A stretch of 64,000 nucleotides of DNA from CAZAQV01 sp964487255. Its GTDB lineage: Bacteria > Myxococcota_A > Polyangia > Polyangiales > CAZAQV01. The DNA is taken from contig CAZAQV010000023.1 in assembly GCA_964487255.1 (NCBI GenBank), positions 1 to 64,000 on the forward strand, in the 5' to 3' direction. Under the pieces are notes generated by a model. It saw only the letters and a program-made list of their open reading frames with translations. It was not told the DNA's origin and ran no database searches. The translations under genes and the position numbers were made by a program. This document shows positions 42,727 to 51,758 of this stretch, piece by piece; the first letter of the stretch is position 1; each line of letters begins with the position of its first letter.

Positions 42727-43772
42727 AAGAATATCTTTCTTGCCTAGTCGTAACGCTTGCAGCAGCCGTAATCGTCTGTACCTCCCCGGTAAGTGCCCAG
42801 GACGATCAGGATGTCACAGCAGCTGCCAACGCGTTTCGACGTGCTCAGGCAGCGCAGTTGCGAGAAGACCACGAGCAAGCCGCCGTGTTCTATGAGCTAG
42901 CATACGATTTTGCCCCTAGCATTGAAGCCCTTCGAAGCGCCATGCGCGAACGTCGGAAGGCGGGCCATGATGCGATAGCGGCCTCGCACGCACTCACGAT
43001 ACTCAGCGAATACCCCAACGGGGGCAAAACCACGACCAACGCCCAGAAATTGGTAGACGAACTGAGTCCAAGCTTGATTCGCGTCTCGGTCGACTGTTCG
43101 CCCTCGCCATGTGTGCTCACGATCGATGATAAAGCCGCTGCAGACACGCCGCGACAAACGCACGAGTTTTTTGTGACTTCGGGTACTCACCAAGTGGCAG
43201 CTGTTGCAGACGGCCAAGCGACAGATCCGCGCAGGGTTGTGGGCGGCGGCGGCGATCGACGACAGCTGAGTTTCGATACTTCCCCTGTCGAAGCTCAAGT
43301 TGTGAAGGGTCGCGACGCAAGTTCGCAACAGCTAGACGGGGCAGGCCATCTCGCGGAAGAGTCAGGGACGACAAGGCCTCTCAACAATGAACGAGCTGCC
43401 AAACAAGCCGAAGGGCTTTCACCGATCGTGTTTTACGTCAGTCTAGGCCTTACAATCCTGGCAGGCGGCGGGACGTTGTGGTCTGCGCTCGACACAAATC
43501 ATCGACACGACGAGTACTTGGCACTACAAGCAGCGGGTGCTCCAGAGGCTGAGGTGACGGCGGCCTACGAAGAGGGGCTGGACTTGGAACTTCGGACTAA
43601 CCTGCTTTTGGCAGGCACCGGCGCATTTGCGGTTACGTCCGTCATCTTGGGACTGCTCACCGATTGGAATGGCGACGATGACGGATCTGATGAGCTTTCG
43701 CGAAACTCACCGAAGCTTCAGCTAAACGCAGACCCGACGACACTCAAGGTGGATCTAGGAGTGAGGTTTTGA
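42723..43772 (+). CDS. exported TPR/PEGA-like membrane protein
   Basis: 349 residues from GTG 42723, overlapping the kinase stop. Signal peptide (YLSCLVVTLAAAVIV ... VSAQ). Helical TPR-like part (RRAQAAQLREDHEQAAVFYE, LAYDFAPSIEALRSAM), then a PEGA-like strand set (LIRVSVDCSPSPCVLTIDDK, TPRQTHEFFVTSGTHQV). Two C-terminal membrane helices (IVFYVSLGLTILAGGGTLW and LLLAGTGAFAVTSVILGLL). Such proteins accompany Pkn kinases in myxobacteria and may be an envelope sensor or scaffold. Function not known. Confidence 0.7.
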   Translation: MKEYLSCLVVTLAAAVIVCTSPVSAQDDQDVTAAANAFRRAQAAQLREDHEQAAVFYELAYDFAPSIEALRSAMRERRKAGHDAIAASHALTILSEYPNGGKTTTNAQKLVDELSPSLIRVSVDCSPSPCVLTIDDKAAADTPRQTHEFFVTSGTHQVAAVADGQATDPRRVVGGGGDRRQLSFDTSPVEAQVVKGRDASSQQLDGAGHLAEESGTTRPLNNERAAKQAEGLSPIVFYVSLGLTILAGGGTLWSALDTNHRHDEYLALQAAGAPEAEVTAAYEEGLDLELRTNLLLAGTGAFAVTSVILGLLTDWNGDDDGSDELSRNSPKLQLNADPTTLKVDLGVRF

Positions 43773-44788
43773 TGCGATCGAGTTTAGCTTTCGAAAGTCA
43801 CGCCCAATCTATTCTTGCGCTGGCGTTTTGCCTATCGAGCTGTTCGATATACGACCCACCGGAAGAGGCAGGTCACCATGGAACCTTATATCTGGAACTT
43901 GAAGACACCTGCAATCCGATGGCGGAACCCTATTTGCCAATCGATGACCACGTGTTGGTGGAGCTACATGGCCTTGAGAGCGATGTCGGGGCGGTGCCCA
44001 GTTGTGGTGTAACGGGCTTGGACGGACCCGATGGCTTCGTGAAGCTTCACATGGGCGCTGGCGAACGGTGGCACCTGGTGGCGGAGCCTGGGCCTGAGGC
44101 CGATGTGGCGATGTACCTGTTCGAAGGGACCTGTGATCCTCGAGCTGCAGACTGCCGCCTCATTGCAGACCGATGCCCGGCGGGAGTGGAAGAGGAGATG
44201 ACACTAACGTTCCCGGTGGCTCGCACACTGTTTCTTGGCTTCGACACCCACGGATCAGACGCAGAGATCGAAGCAGAAATCTTCCGCACCCGTTGCGGTG
44301 ACGGAACACACGAACACGGTGAAGTATGCGATGATGGAAATCTTTTCGATGCCGATGGTTGTGATTCCAAGTGCCGGATAGAACTAGCTGAAACGCGCAA
44401 CGCGGAAAAAGAACCCAACGATGTGCACGGCGAAGCCAATGTAATTTACCCTGTAAATGGCCTCAGTCTGGATGTATCTGGCGAAGTCGGTGGGCTCTGT
44501 GATCAAGATCATTTCGCGATTGCTCTAGAGGTAGGCGAAGAGCTTAGCGTGGAGATGCTCGCCGCCGACGGAAGCGCGTGCCCTTCTGGCAATCCAGACA
44601 TGCGGCTGATGGTTATGGACACGGCGCGTGGTGTCCCCGTCGCGCAACAAGCAGGAAGCTGTCCAACCCTTACCACCACCGTCACGTCCGACGGAGAGTA
44701 CCATATCATGCTGATTGCAGCAGAGACTGGGAAAGGGGTTGCACGCGTGCCCTACACCCTTCGCATGCGCGTTTCTTCGCCGATTTAG
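43772..44788 (+). CDS. lipoprotein with a Cys-rich DDGN repeat
   Basis: 338 residues from ATG 43772 (a TTG one codon earlier is possible), directly after the stop of the preceding gene. Lipobox FCLSSC near residue 24. Residues about 170-200 read CGDGTHEHGEVCDDGNLFDA, then DGCDSKCR: the myxococcal Cys-rich repeat (CGDG..E.CDDGN..DGC...C). The rest is beta-rich with paired Cys (DPRAADCRLIADRCPAG). A surface protein, last in the kinase operon; it may be a ligand-binding partner of the extracytoplasmic kinase domain (inference). Confidence 0.75.
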   Translation: MRSSLAFESHAQSILALAFCLSSCSIYDPPEEAGHHGTLYLELEDTCNPMAEPYLPIDDHVLVELHGLESDVGAVPSCGVTGLDGPDGFVKLHMGAGERWHLVAEPGPEADVAMYLFEGTCDPRAADCRLIADRCPAGVEEEMTLTFPVARTLFLGFDTHGSDAEIEAEIFRTRCGDGTHEHGEVCDDGNLFDADGCDSKCRIELAETRNAEKEPNDVHGEANVIYPVNGLSLDVSGEVGGLCDQDHFAIALEVGEELSVEMLAADGSACPSGNPDMRLMVMDTARGVPVAQQAGSCPTLTTTVTSDGEYHIMLIAAETGKGVARVPYTLRMRVSSPI

Positions 44789-45514
44789 GATTTTAGCGCC
44801 GGGTCCGGGAGGGTTAGAGGTGCGCGAAAGCGTAGGACACCTGAAGTGGGAAAATCGGGCGAGCTGGGTGTAGGAGCCAGCTGATGGAAACGGCGCGGGA
44901 GGTCGTCAGGGGTAGCGAGGCGGAAGGCGCGGCCCAAAGAGGGACTTTTTGTGCAGCGACAGCGAACTTTTGAGCCCTTGATGGTGTTTGGAGCGTTAGG
45001 TGTGCGTCCCCGGAGTCTTTTTTTGAGTCCAGGGGTTTATGCGAAGCGAAGCGCGAGCTGAGGTCGGTTGCCGCTTCTTTTTGTTTGCCTGACCCAGGAA
45101 CAACTTGCGAGCGCAAGGAACTGTGAGCACTGAGCACACCGAAAAAGCGCAAGAGGTGAAACCTTGGTGGCGGCACGAGCGCAGGCTTCATGGGGCTGTG
45201 ATGAGGCCAGTGAGACCGAGAACCGATGTGCTATCTGCACAGCGTGTTCGAATCGAACGTTAGCCGAAGAACCATAAATAGAGCGACAGAGGCGAAGCCG
45301 CGCGTCTTTATCCTCTGGGCGGATAAGCCGGTCGGCAAGCCCGTTCACCCGCTCCGCGCTGCTCAGGAACACGCGACTCGGCGTTGTTCCTTCTCGCGCT
45401 AGCATACCTAGCGCTTCGGCGTCTCGCCTTAATTCACGCGCCCCTGCTTTCCGCGTTCATCGTCGGCTCTTCGGCTCTTCGAGGACTTGCGGCGCGGGAG
45501 GCCTAGGGGAGATT
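44789..45514. other. 726-base region without a supported gene
   Basis: Two minus-strand ORFs here (44814-45191 and 45037-45405) lack ribosome sites and any recognisable family, so I leave them out. Two small signals are present. The stretch GCGTAGGACACCTGAAG near 44829-44845 recurs, slightly altered, near 57656-57672. And 17 bases at 45338-45354 match the 3' end of tRNA-Gly (AGCCCGTTCACCCGCTC) without forming a tRNA. A short hairpin (TTATCC/GGATAA) lies at 45309-45325. Confidence 0.5.
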
Positions 45515-45624
45515 TTCCAATTCGGGACAATTTATTCGAATTCTAGGTTTATAGAGAGATAATTACGAATCGGGAAAATATTGGGGTAAAATGGTGCTTC
45601 GTGGAGAAAATTCCAGATCGGGAA
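45515..45624. promoter_or_regulatory. three hipBA operator-like sites at 48-bp spacing
   Basis: TTCCAATTCGGGAC (45515-45528), TTACGAATCGGGAA (45563-45576) and TTCCAGATCGGGAA (45611-45624) are imperfect TTCC-N6-GGAA palindromes in the same orientation. They start exactly 48 bases apart, in a locally AT-rich stretch. They are likely bound by the HipB-like protein. The last lies directly before GTG 45628. Confidence 0.75.
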
Positions 45625-45627
45625 AAA

Positions 45628-45870
45628 GTGGCTCAGGTTCGGTCGCCAGCCGAGCTTGGGGCGTTGTTTCGGGCTGAACGGAAACGACGAAGGCTGACGC
45701 TCGCACAGCTGAGCGAAGCGAGCGGCTTGAGTATGCGCTTTCTCTCCGAGTTCGAGCGAGGCAAAGACAACGCGTCCGTCGGCCGAGTGATGCATGCACT
45801 CGCCTGTCTGGGCCTGGATGTGCTGGTCGTCGGGCGAGCCGTCGCGCACAAGATCGGAACCAACCCGTGA
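45628..45870 (+). CDS. hipB: HipB-like antitoxin (XRE family)
   Basis: 80 residues from GTG 45628. A GTG at 45601 is in frame too, but it would place the third operator inside the gene; GGGAAA before 45628 can serve as ribosome site. The protein is an XRE HTH: SPAELGALFRAERKRRRLTL, AQLSEASGLSMRFLSEFERG, then DNASVGRVMHALACLGLDVL. This matches HipB, which binds HipA and represses the operon through spaced operators. Its stop overlaps the hipA start (GTGA). Confidence 0.85.
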   Translation: MAQVRSPAELGALFRAERKRRRLTLAQLSEASGLSMRFLSEFERGKDNASVGRVMHALACLGLDVLVVGRAVAHKIGTNP

Positions 45871-47111
45871 GGGAAGCCGCTGTTTGGCACAACACCGAGC
45901 GTGTTGGGACGCTTCGTGAAGTCGAAGCGCAGCGCCTCCTGTTTCGCTACGAACCCGCATGGGCTCAGCAGCGTTTTCCCATCTCCTTCTCACTCACGCT
46001 GTCAACCGTCGAGCAAGACGCGAGCGCGTACTTTGAAGGACTGCTACCCGAAGGTCGCGCGCGAACGCGCATCACACGCCAACTCAAGCTCGCCGAGAGC
46101 GACGACATGGGCTTGCTTCTCGCCATTGGTCGAGACTGCGCTGGCGCGTTGAGCATCTTGCCCATCGATGAGCAGCCCGACCACGACGATAGCCACGCGG
46201 TCGAGATCGCGAGTGATGACTTTGCGAACTTCGTGGAAACTCGGGGCACGGTCGTATCCGCTGTGGGCGAGCGACGTCGTTTCTCCTTGGCGGGAGCGCA
46301 GGACAAGTTGGCTGTGATTGTCGAGGCTTCGCGAATGCTGCAACCCACGGCGAGGTTTCCGTCGACCCACATCGTCAAGTTCGAGACGCTTTCGTGGGTT
46401 TGCTTTGCCGCATACGCGGGCAACCAGCTCGCAAACCGACTTGGCTTGCAGGTCTGCGAAACAAAGTATGTGCAGCAGCGTTCTTTGCCGTATCTACTCG
46501 TCAAACGCTACGACCGCGCGACTCAAGCAAGCGGCAACGTACGACTCCATCAAGAAGATATCGCGCAGGCGATGGGCTATCGAAGCGATGCCAAGTACGA
46601 GCACGACGGAGGTCCATCCCTTCCGCAAATTGCGGACTTTGTTCGCGCGCACGTGCAAGACCCGGTCACGGATATTGTTCGCTTGCGAGATTGGCAGATT
46701 TTCAACTACCTGATCGGTAACTCCGACGCCCACGCGAAGAATCTAGCGATTCTCTACCCGGGTGGAGAAAGCGTACCGGTGCTCGCGCCCTTCTACGATC
46801 TCGTCTGCATCGAGTTTCACAATCGCATCGGGGTTGCGAACTTCGACCGAAGCATGGCGCTATTCGTCGGAACGCGCTCGGAGCCCGAAGAAATTCGGCG
46901 CAAAGATTGGCAGGACCTTGCCGACGGCATGCGTGTTTCACCCGCCGCGCTGCTCAAGAAGATGGCCGACTTCGCCGAGCGACTCCCCCAAGAAGCGACC
47001 TTCGTGCGTCGCGAGTTTGCTGCGCAGTACGGCGACAACCAAGTCTACGACCGGTGGCTTGAAACCATTCGTGATCGCTGCCATTGGGTTCGCCACAATG
47101 TCCTCAAGTGA
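45867..47111 (+). CDS. hipA: HipA-like serine/threonine kinase toxin
   Basis: 414 residues from GTG 45867. N-subdomain: YFEGLLPEGRARTRITRQLK, DCAGALSILP. Kinase core: RFSLAGAQDKLAVIV (loop), THIVKF (Lys region), YLLVKRYDR, LHQEDIAQAMGY, then IFNYLIGNSDAHAKNLAILY with the catalytic Asp and metal-binding residues, and PVLAPFYDLV (DFG-like). HipA of E. coli phosphorylates glutamyl-tRNA synthetase and causes persistence; the target here is unknown. Follows hipB with translational coupling. Confidence 0.92.
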   Translation: MREAAVWHNTERVGTLREVEAQRLLFRYEPAWAQQRFPISFSLTLSTVEQDASAYFEGLLPEGRARTRITRQLKLAESDDMGLLLAIGRDCAGALSILPIDEQPDHDDSHAVEIASDDFANFVETRGTVVSAVGERRRFSLAGAQDKLAVIVEASRMLQPTARFPSTHIVKFETLSWVCFAAYAGNQLANRLGLQVCETKYVQQRSLPYLLVKRYDRATQASGNVRLHQEDIAQAMGYRSDAKYEHDGGPSLPQIADFVRAHVQDPVTDIVRLRDWQIFNYLIGNSDAHAKNLAILYPGGESVPVLAPFYDLVCIEFHNRIGVANFDRSMALFVGTRSEPEEIRRKDWQDLADGMRVSPAALLKKMADFAERLPQEATFVRREFAAQYGDNQVYDRWLETIRDRCHWVRHNVLK

Positions 47112-47115
47112 GAAA

Positions 47116-47148
47116 CTTGAGGACGGTCCTCATCTTTTCATCATATTG
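47116..47148. repeat. hairpin repeat, family E, copy 1
   Basis: GAGGACGGTCCTC (47119-47131) is a perfect palindrome, followed by ATCTTTTCATCATATTG. It occurs again at 51981 and 55170 next to the 71-residue membrane ORF, but here stands alone right after hipA, where it could act as a terminator. Confidence 0.7.
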
Positions 47149-47263
47149 GGACCGGACGAACTATGCGCACGCATTGCGTGGCTCTACTCGGGATGCGCAT
47201 TCATTTCGCGAGGTGGCGATTGGTATTGTTGTTGCTTCGTAGTTGGCGTGATTGGTGGCGCCG

Positions 47264-48769
47264 ATGCGAACGGAACTTACCCATGACCGTGCCGAGATCC
47301 TGCAGGTACAGCTGCCCGCGCGCGCAAACCTCTGGCTCATGGGCGGGGTCGTGCTGCTCGCTTTGGTTGGCTTACGCTTCAACCTCGGGATCCTCGGTTG
47401 GGTTGTCGCGGTCCCCTGGCTCGTCTATTTGCGTCGGACGCGTGGTCTAAGGAGCCGTGCGTCGGTCGTCGTTGGGCTGCTTCTCGGATACGTCCTCTCG
47501 ATATCGAAGATCATCACACCACCGATTCCGTGGCTCTTGGTCTTCATGTACGCCGTGCCCCTCGCGGCTGTGGCGAGCGTCGTGTACCTCGGGTTCGAGT
47601 CGCTTCGACGACAGCTCGGGGATCGATGGGGCATCGTGCTCTTTCCTTCGATGATCGTGGGCTCCGAATGGATTATCGGCCACCTCACCGAGCTGGGCAC
47701 CTGGGGCGCGCTCGGCTATTCGCAACTCGACAACCTCCCGTTCATGCAACTCGCGTCCATCGTCGGGCTCGGCGGCCTAAGCTTCGTCCTCGCCACAAGC
47801 TCCGCGCTCATCGCCGTCGTGATCGATCGCGGCGACCGCAAACGGTGGCTCGGGGCATGTGCCGGTTTTGCGCTTCTTGTAGTCGCGGCGCACCTCTACG
47901 GCGTGCTCCGGTTGTGGCGACCGGTCGCAGGGCCTGCGGTCGTGGTCGGTATGGTCAGCAGCGACATCGGTCCGAGGCCGGATGGCACGCTTCCGTCTTC
48001 TGAGGAGCTCGCCAGGCTCAACGATGCGCTCTTCGCGCGAACGGTCTCGGCCGCCGCGCGTGGCGCAGAGCTCATCGTTTGGAACGAGGCGGCGACGCTG
48101 ATCGAAGCCCCTGAAGAAGAGGGTTTCATCGCCCGCGGACAACGTATCGCCAGCGAGCTGGGCGTGGATGTCGTGCTCGCCTACGGCGTCCCGCTCGACG
48201 GCATGCAGCGCTGGGAGAACAAGTACGTCTGGCTCTCTCCAACGGGCGCGGTCGAGACGTACTACAAAAACCACCCCGTTCCGGGCGAAGGGTCGACGCC
48301 CGGGACCGCCAAAGTGCAAGTATTGCGCCGTCCTTATGGGAATGTCGCGGGCGCCATCTGCTACGACTTCGACTTTCCTGCGCTCGGTCGCGAGCACGGC
48401 GAAAATGGTGCCGGTCTCGTCGCCGTCCCGTCGAGCGATTGGCGCGGTATCGACATCGTTCACGCCGGCATGGCCAGCGTTCGCGGCATCGAAAACGGCT
48501 ATTCGGTCGTGCGTCCGGCACGTTGGGCCACGAGCATGGCTTTTGATGCATACGGCGTCGCACGGGCTCGCGGGAGCTGGTTCGAAGGCCAGCGCCTGCT
48601 CATCGCCAGCGTTCCTGTGGCCAAGATCGACACCGTATACGGACATCTCGGAGACTTCGTTCCGCTGGCATCCGGACTTGTCGTCGCGCTTGGTCTGCTT
48701 CTGCTAATCGTGCGCAAGCGCCACCGTCACCCAGTCGCCCCAAGTCCGAGCCGCAGTGTCTTCTCCTAG
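47264..48769 (+). CDS. Lnt-like apolipoprotein N-acyltransferase
   Basis: 501 residues from ATG 47264 (TTG 47252 also in frame). Five or six N-terminal membrane helices, then a nitrilase (CN-hydrolase) domain: Glu in ELIVWNEAATLIE near residue 270, Lys in AVETYYKNHPVPGEG near 340, Cys in VAGAICYDFDFP near 370, in the order of the Glu-Lys-Cys triad of Lnt. One C-terminal helix follows (LASGLVVALGLLLLIV). It would N-acylate lipoproteins in the inner membrane. The window has a dozen lipoproteins that could be substrates. It may not be the only Lnt in the genome. Confidence 0.85.
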   Translation: MRTELTHDRAEILQVQLPARANLWLMGGVVLLALVGLRFNLGILGWVVAVPWLVYLRRTRGLRSRASVVVGLLLGYVLSISKIITPPIPWLLVFMYAVPLAAVASVVYLGFESLRRQLGDRWGIVLFPSMIVGSEWIIGHLTELGTWGALGYSQLDNLPFMQLASIVGLGGLSFVLATSSALIAVVIDRGDRKRWLGACAGFALLVVAAHLYGVLRLWRPVAGPAVVVGMVSSDIGPRPDGTLPSSEELARLNDALFARTVSAAARGAELIVWNEAATLIEAPEEEGFIARGQRIASELGVDVVLAYGVPLDGMQRWENKYVWLSPTGAVETYYKNHPVPGEGSTPGTAKVQVLRRPYGNVAGAICYDFDFPALGREHGENGAGLVAVPSSDWRGIDIVHAGMASVRGIENGYSVVRPARWATSMAFDAYGVARARGSWFEGQRLLIASVPVAKIDTVYGHLGDFVPLASGLVVALGLLLLIVRKRHRHPVAPSPSRSVFS

Positions 48770-48827
48770 GATGATGCCGGGTACCGCAAGTTCCTCTCGC
48801 GCCTCAGTCGACCGCACTACGACTTCG

Positions 48828-49256
48828 TCACCTGCTCGGAGGATCCGCCTCAACGTAGTGTTTGAAGTTGTCTAGGATGGCCTGCCAGCCGTCCCGCTGC
48901 ACGTCGATGGAGTTTTCTTCTTCAGCGTCGAATACTGTCGTCACTTGGGTCGAGTCACCCTGCGTTTCAAACTCCGTTCGCACTTTGCGTCCATCCGTCA
49001 TCGTGTAGGTGAGTGCCTTAAGCTCCGAGACCTCATCGTAAACCGCTTCAAGGTCAAAACCGAAGCTCCCGTCCTTGGCCTCCATCCTTGCCGTGTACCG
49101 ACCACCCGCGCGCAAGTCGTTTTCTGCATGCGGACAACACCAATCATCCGATGCGAAGTTCCACTGTGTGATGTGGTCGGGCAAAGTCCAACACTGCCAG
49201 GTTCTTTCAAGAGGCGCATTCACTACAGCTGCGATGGTGATGGTGTTTTGGGTCAT
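48828..49256 (-). CDS. SRPBCC/AHSA1-family protein
   Basis: 142 residues. ITIAAVVNAPLERTWQCWTL at the start, then ITQWNFASDDWCCPHAENDL, GGRYTARMEAKDGSFGFDLE and a C-terminal helix RDGWQAILDNFKHYVE: the AHSA1/START-like lipid-binding cavity fold. Commonly a stress or steroid-like ligand-binding protein; ligand unknown. Monocistronic on the minus strand. Confidence 0.88.
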   Translation of the reverse strand: MTQNTITIAAVVNAPLERTWQCWTLPDHITQWNFASDDWCCPHAENDLRAGGRYTARMEAKDGSFGFDLEAVYDEVSELKALTYTMTDGRKVRTEFETQGDSTQVTTVFDAEEENSIDVQRDGWQAILDNFKHYVEADPPSR

Positions 49257-49360
49257 CGTGCTCTCCTTTGCGCTGTCAACGATACGTGCGCTACGTCGGG
49301 TTGTCAGCTCGAAACGCTCACACGTCTGGTTTCAGTGGGCGGTAGAAGACGGGGGGCTCG

Positions 49361-50206
49361 CTACAGGGCTTCGCGGACGGTGTCTTCGAGCGGTGTTGTG
49401 GGTCTTCCGATAAGCCTTGCGAGCGTGCCACCCGAGTTGCGAAGCGAGCCACGCCGAAGGCCCGTGTCGGCGTTGGCCAGTATTTTGGCGACGGGGGCTG
49501 GAAGCCCGAAGCCTTCGAGCGCCTTGGCATACTCCGCTTCGGATAGGTTTTGGTAGCGAACGGGTTTGCCGCCAACCTCGGCAATGATCGAGGCAATGTT
49601 CTCGAGCGAGTACCCGGTATCGCCCGCGAGTTCGTACGTCTTCGACGCGTGCCCTTCGCTCGTGAGCACCACCGCAGCCGCTTCGGCGTAGTCGTTGCGT
49701 GCTGCCGGTGTCACCACACCATCACCCGCCGCTCCAAGCAGCACGCCGTGCTCAAGTGTTGCGCCCAAGTTGCCGAGCCAGTTTTCGTGGTACCAGCCGT
49801 TGCGAAGGATCGTGTAGGGCAGGCCCGAAGCCTTGATGTAGTCTTCGGTTTGGATGTGCTCGCCTGAAATCAGCATCTCGGGGTCGGCATTGACAATGCT
49901 CGTGTAGACGAGGTGCTCGACGCCCTCCTTTTTTGCGGCATCGATGACGCGTTTGTGTTGCTCGAAGCGCTTACCGAACTCGTTGGCCGAGATGAGCAGT
50001 GCCCGTTGGATGCCCTGCAAAGCCGGCCCGATCGTCTCCGGCCGGTCGTAGTCGAGCTTTCGCACGTCGACGCCGGCATCGGCGAGGCGCTTGGCTTTGT
50101 CGGGTGAGCGCGCGCCTGCGACGACTTGCTCGGGCGAGATGCGCCTCAGAAGTTGTTGGATGACGAGATTGCCGAGGTGTCCGGTGGATCCGGTGACGAT
50201 GATCAT
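49361..50206 (-). CDS. NmrA/QorB-like NAD(P)-binding reductase
   Basis: 281 residues. MIIVTGSTGHLGNLVIQQLL carries the GxxGxxG dinucleotide motif of atypical SDRs. RKLDYDRPETIGPALQGIQR, HLVYTSIVNADP and LPYTILRNGWYHENWL fit the NmrA/QorB quinone reductase group (YtfG type), which lacks the usual Tyr-x-x-x-Lys site. Probably an NADPH-dependent quinone or redox sensor protein. Divergent from the zinc dehydrogenase gene. Confidence 0.88.
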   Translation of the reverse strand: MIIVTGSTGHLGNLVIQQLLRRISPEQVVAGARSPDKAKRLADAGVDVRKLDYDRPETIGPALQGIQRALLISANEFGKRFEQHKRVIDAAKKEGVEHLVYTSIVNADPEMLISGEHIQTEDYIKASGLPYTILRNGWYHENWLGNLGATLEHGVLLGAAGDGVVTPAARNDYAEAAAVVLTSEGHASKTYELAGDTGYSLENIASIIAEVGGKPVRYQNLSEAEYAKALEGFGLPAPVAKILANADTGLRRGSLRNSGGTLARLIGRPTTPLEDTVREAL

Positions 50207-50434
50207 GAGGTCTCCTTGGGTTCGAGGAATTTCGTTTCACTAGGTTTATGGGGCAGCGCTCTACGGAAACAATGTCCGCCCGGACGTCTAGAGTTTGGTG
50301 TGGCGCAATGTCCCATGCGTGCGCCGCGCGCATAGCGCCGTCCGTCGTCTCGTGACCACTCGGTAACAGTGGAGGCATGTCCTTGGGCCGAGCCGCTATT
50401 CACGAACGCACCGATCTGGGCCAGGGTTAGAAGT

Positions 50435-51475
50435 ATGAAAGCAGCAATCTTTAACGGAGTAGAGGACATCCGCATCGAGACCGTGCCCGACCCGAAGATC
50501 GAGGCGCCGACCGACGCGATTGTTCGCATCACAAGAACAGCCGTTTGCGGATCAGATCTTTGGTTCTACCGCGGGCAACAGGAGTACGAGCCAGGCGATC
50601 GAACGGGCCACGAGCCGATGGGCATCGTCGAAGAGGTGGGCGCAGAAGTACATCACGTTAAAAAGGGCGACCTTGTGCTCGCGCCCTTTGCGATCAGCGA
50701 TGGCACGTGTGAGTTTTGCGAAGCGGGGATTCACACGTCGTGCAAGCACGGCGGGTTTTGGGCCGGCATTACGGATGGTGCCCAAGGTGAGTTCGTGCGC
50801 GCGCCCTTTGCGGATGGCACGTTGGTGCGTGTTCCCGAACATGTGCACGACAACGACCGTATGCTCGATGCGCTGTTTCCGCTTACCGACGTGATGGGCA
50901 CCGGCCATCATGCGGCGGTCCGCGCGGGCGTCGATTCCGGCTCGCACTGTGTGGTCGTGGGTGATGGCGCGGTCGGTCTTTGCGGCGTCCTGGCAGCGCG
51001 GCGCCTTGGTGCAGAGCGCATCATCGCCGTCGGTCACCACCAAGAAAGACTCGATGTTGCCAAGTCCTTTGGTGCGAGCGATGTGGTGACGAGTCGGGGT
51101 GCAGAGGCGGTTGCCGAAATCATGGAGCTGACGAAAGGCGGGCCGCGTCACGTGCTCGAGTGTGTCGGCAACACGTCCTCCATGAAGCTCGCGATCGATG
51201 TCGTCCGTCCAGGCGGCAAGATTGGTTACGTCGGGGTGCCGCATGGGCCCGCGACCGACGGCCTCGACATCATGGGCCTCTTCTTTAAGAACGCGAGTCT
51301 CAGCGGTGGACCGGCTCCCGTGCGCGCCTACATGCACGAACTGATGGACGACGTCATCGAAGGCACGCTTGACCCCTCGCCCGTATTCGACAAGCGCGTT
51401 GACCTCGACGGTATTCCCGAAGGCTACGCTGCGATGCACAAACGCGAGGCGCTGAAAGTCCTGGTCAAACTGTGA
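50435..51475 (+). CDS. zinc-dependent MDR alcohol dehydrogenase
   Basis: 346 residues from ATG 50435. Catalytic zinc: Cys in RTAVCGSDLWFYRG near 37 and His/Glu in GDRTGHEPMGIVEEV near 62. The structural zinc loop is SDGTCEFCEAGIHTSC, with three Cys; the first Cys of the usual four is replaced, as in some actinobacterial relatives. Rossmann domain GDGAVGLCGVLAARRLG. It oxidises an alcohol or reduces an aldehyde with NAD(P); substrate not known. Confidence 0.9.
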   Translation: MKAAIFNGVEDIRIETVPDPKIEAPTDAIVRITRTAVCGSDLWFYRGQQEYEPGDRTGHEPMGIVEEVGAEVHHVKKGDLVLAPFAISDGTCEFCEAGIHTSCKHGGFWAGITDGAQGEFVRAPFADGTLVRVPEHVHDNDRMLDALFPLTDVMGTGHHAAVRAGVDSGSHCVVVGDGAVGLCGVLAARRLGAERIIAVGHHQERLDVAKSFGASDVVTSRGAEAVAEIMELTKGGPRHVLECVGNTSSMKLAIDVVRPGGKIGYVGVPHGPATDGLDIMGLFFKNASLSGGPAPVRAYMHELMDDVIEGTLDPSPVFDKRVDLDGIPEGYAAMHKREALKVLVKL

Positions 51476-51522
51476 TGGCGTAGCAGAGGCGAACAGAAGC
51501 GACGATGAGTTTCGGGCGCAGC

Positions 51523-51684
51523 GTGCCATGCACCGGCAATCCAACTCGCTGAAATCGCTGGGCTCGTGGAAGGAACCGCGACGAAAGTGCTCGGGCGACG
51601 CAACTACTCAGCTGGCTATGGTTCGTCGCCTTTCGTCGAAGCTACTCAGGCATTCCGGAAACTTGGACGTACGGTGCATGGCAC
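51523..51684. mobile_element. MITE-like element, GTGCCATG family, copy 2
   Basis: 162 bases with ends GTGCCATGCACCG and its perfect complement. It matches 38171-38342 except for the 10-base duplication in that copy. It lies between the dehydrogenase stop and a truncated lipoprotein gene. No flanking target duplication is clear, though both copies follow the bases AGC. Confidence 0.85.
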
Positions 51685-51758
51685 CCAATGCTTAGGCGCA
51701 GCCCTCCATCGCTGCGCAACACGGCACAGGGACGAGCTCTGCTACACTGACCGCATGC

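Noticed and set aside
45280..45354. Possible tRNA ending in AGCCCGTTCACCCGCTC
   Set aside because: There is no T-loop consensus, and the D and anticodon arms do not fold into a cloverleaf; only 17 bases match the 3' end of tRNA-Gly.
45037..45405. 122-residue minus-strand ORF before hipBA
   Set aside because: No ribosome site, no domain, and it runs through repeat-like non-coding DNA.
47777..48646. 289-residue minus-strand ORF
   Set aside because: Antisense to the Lnt-like gene whose triad residues are intact.
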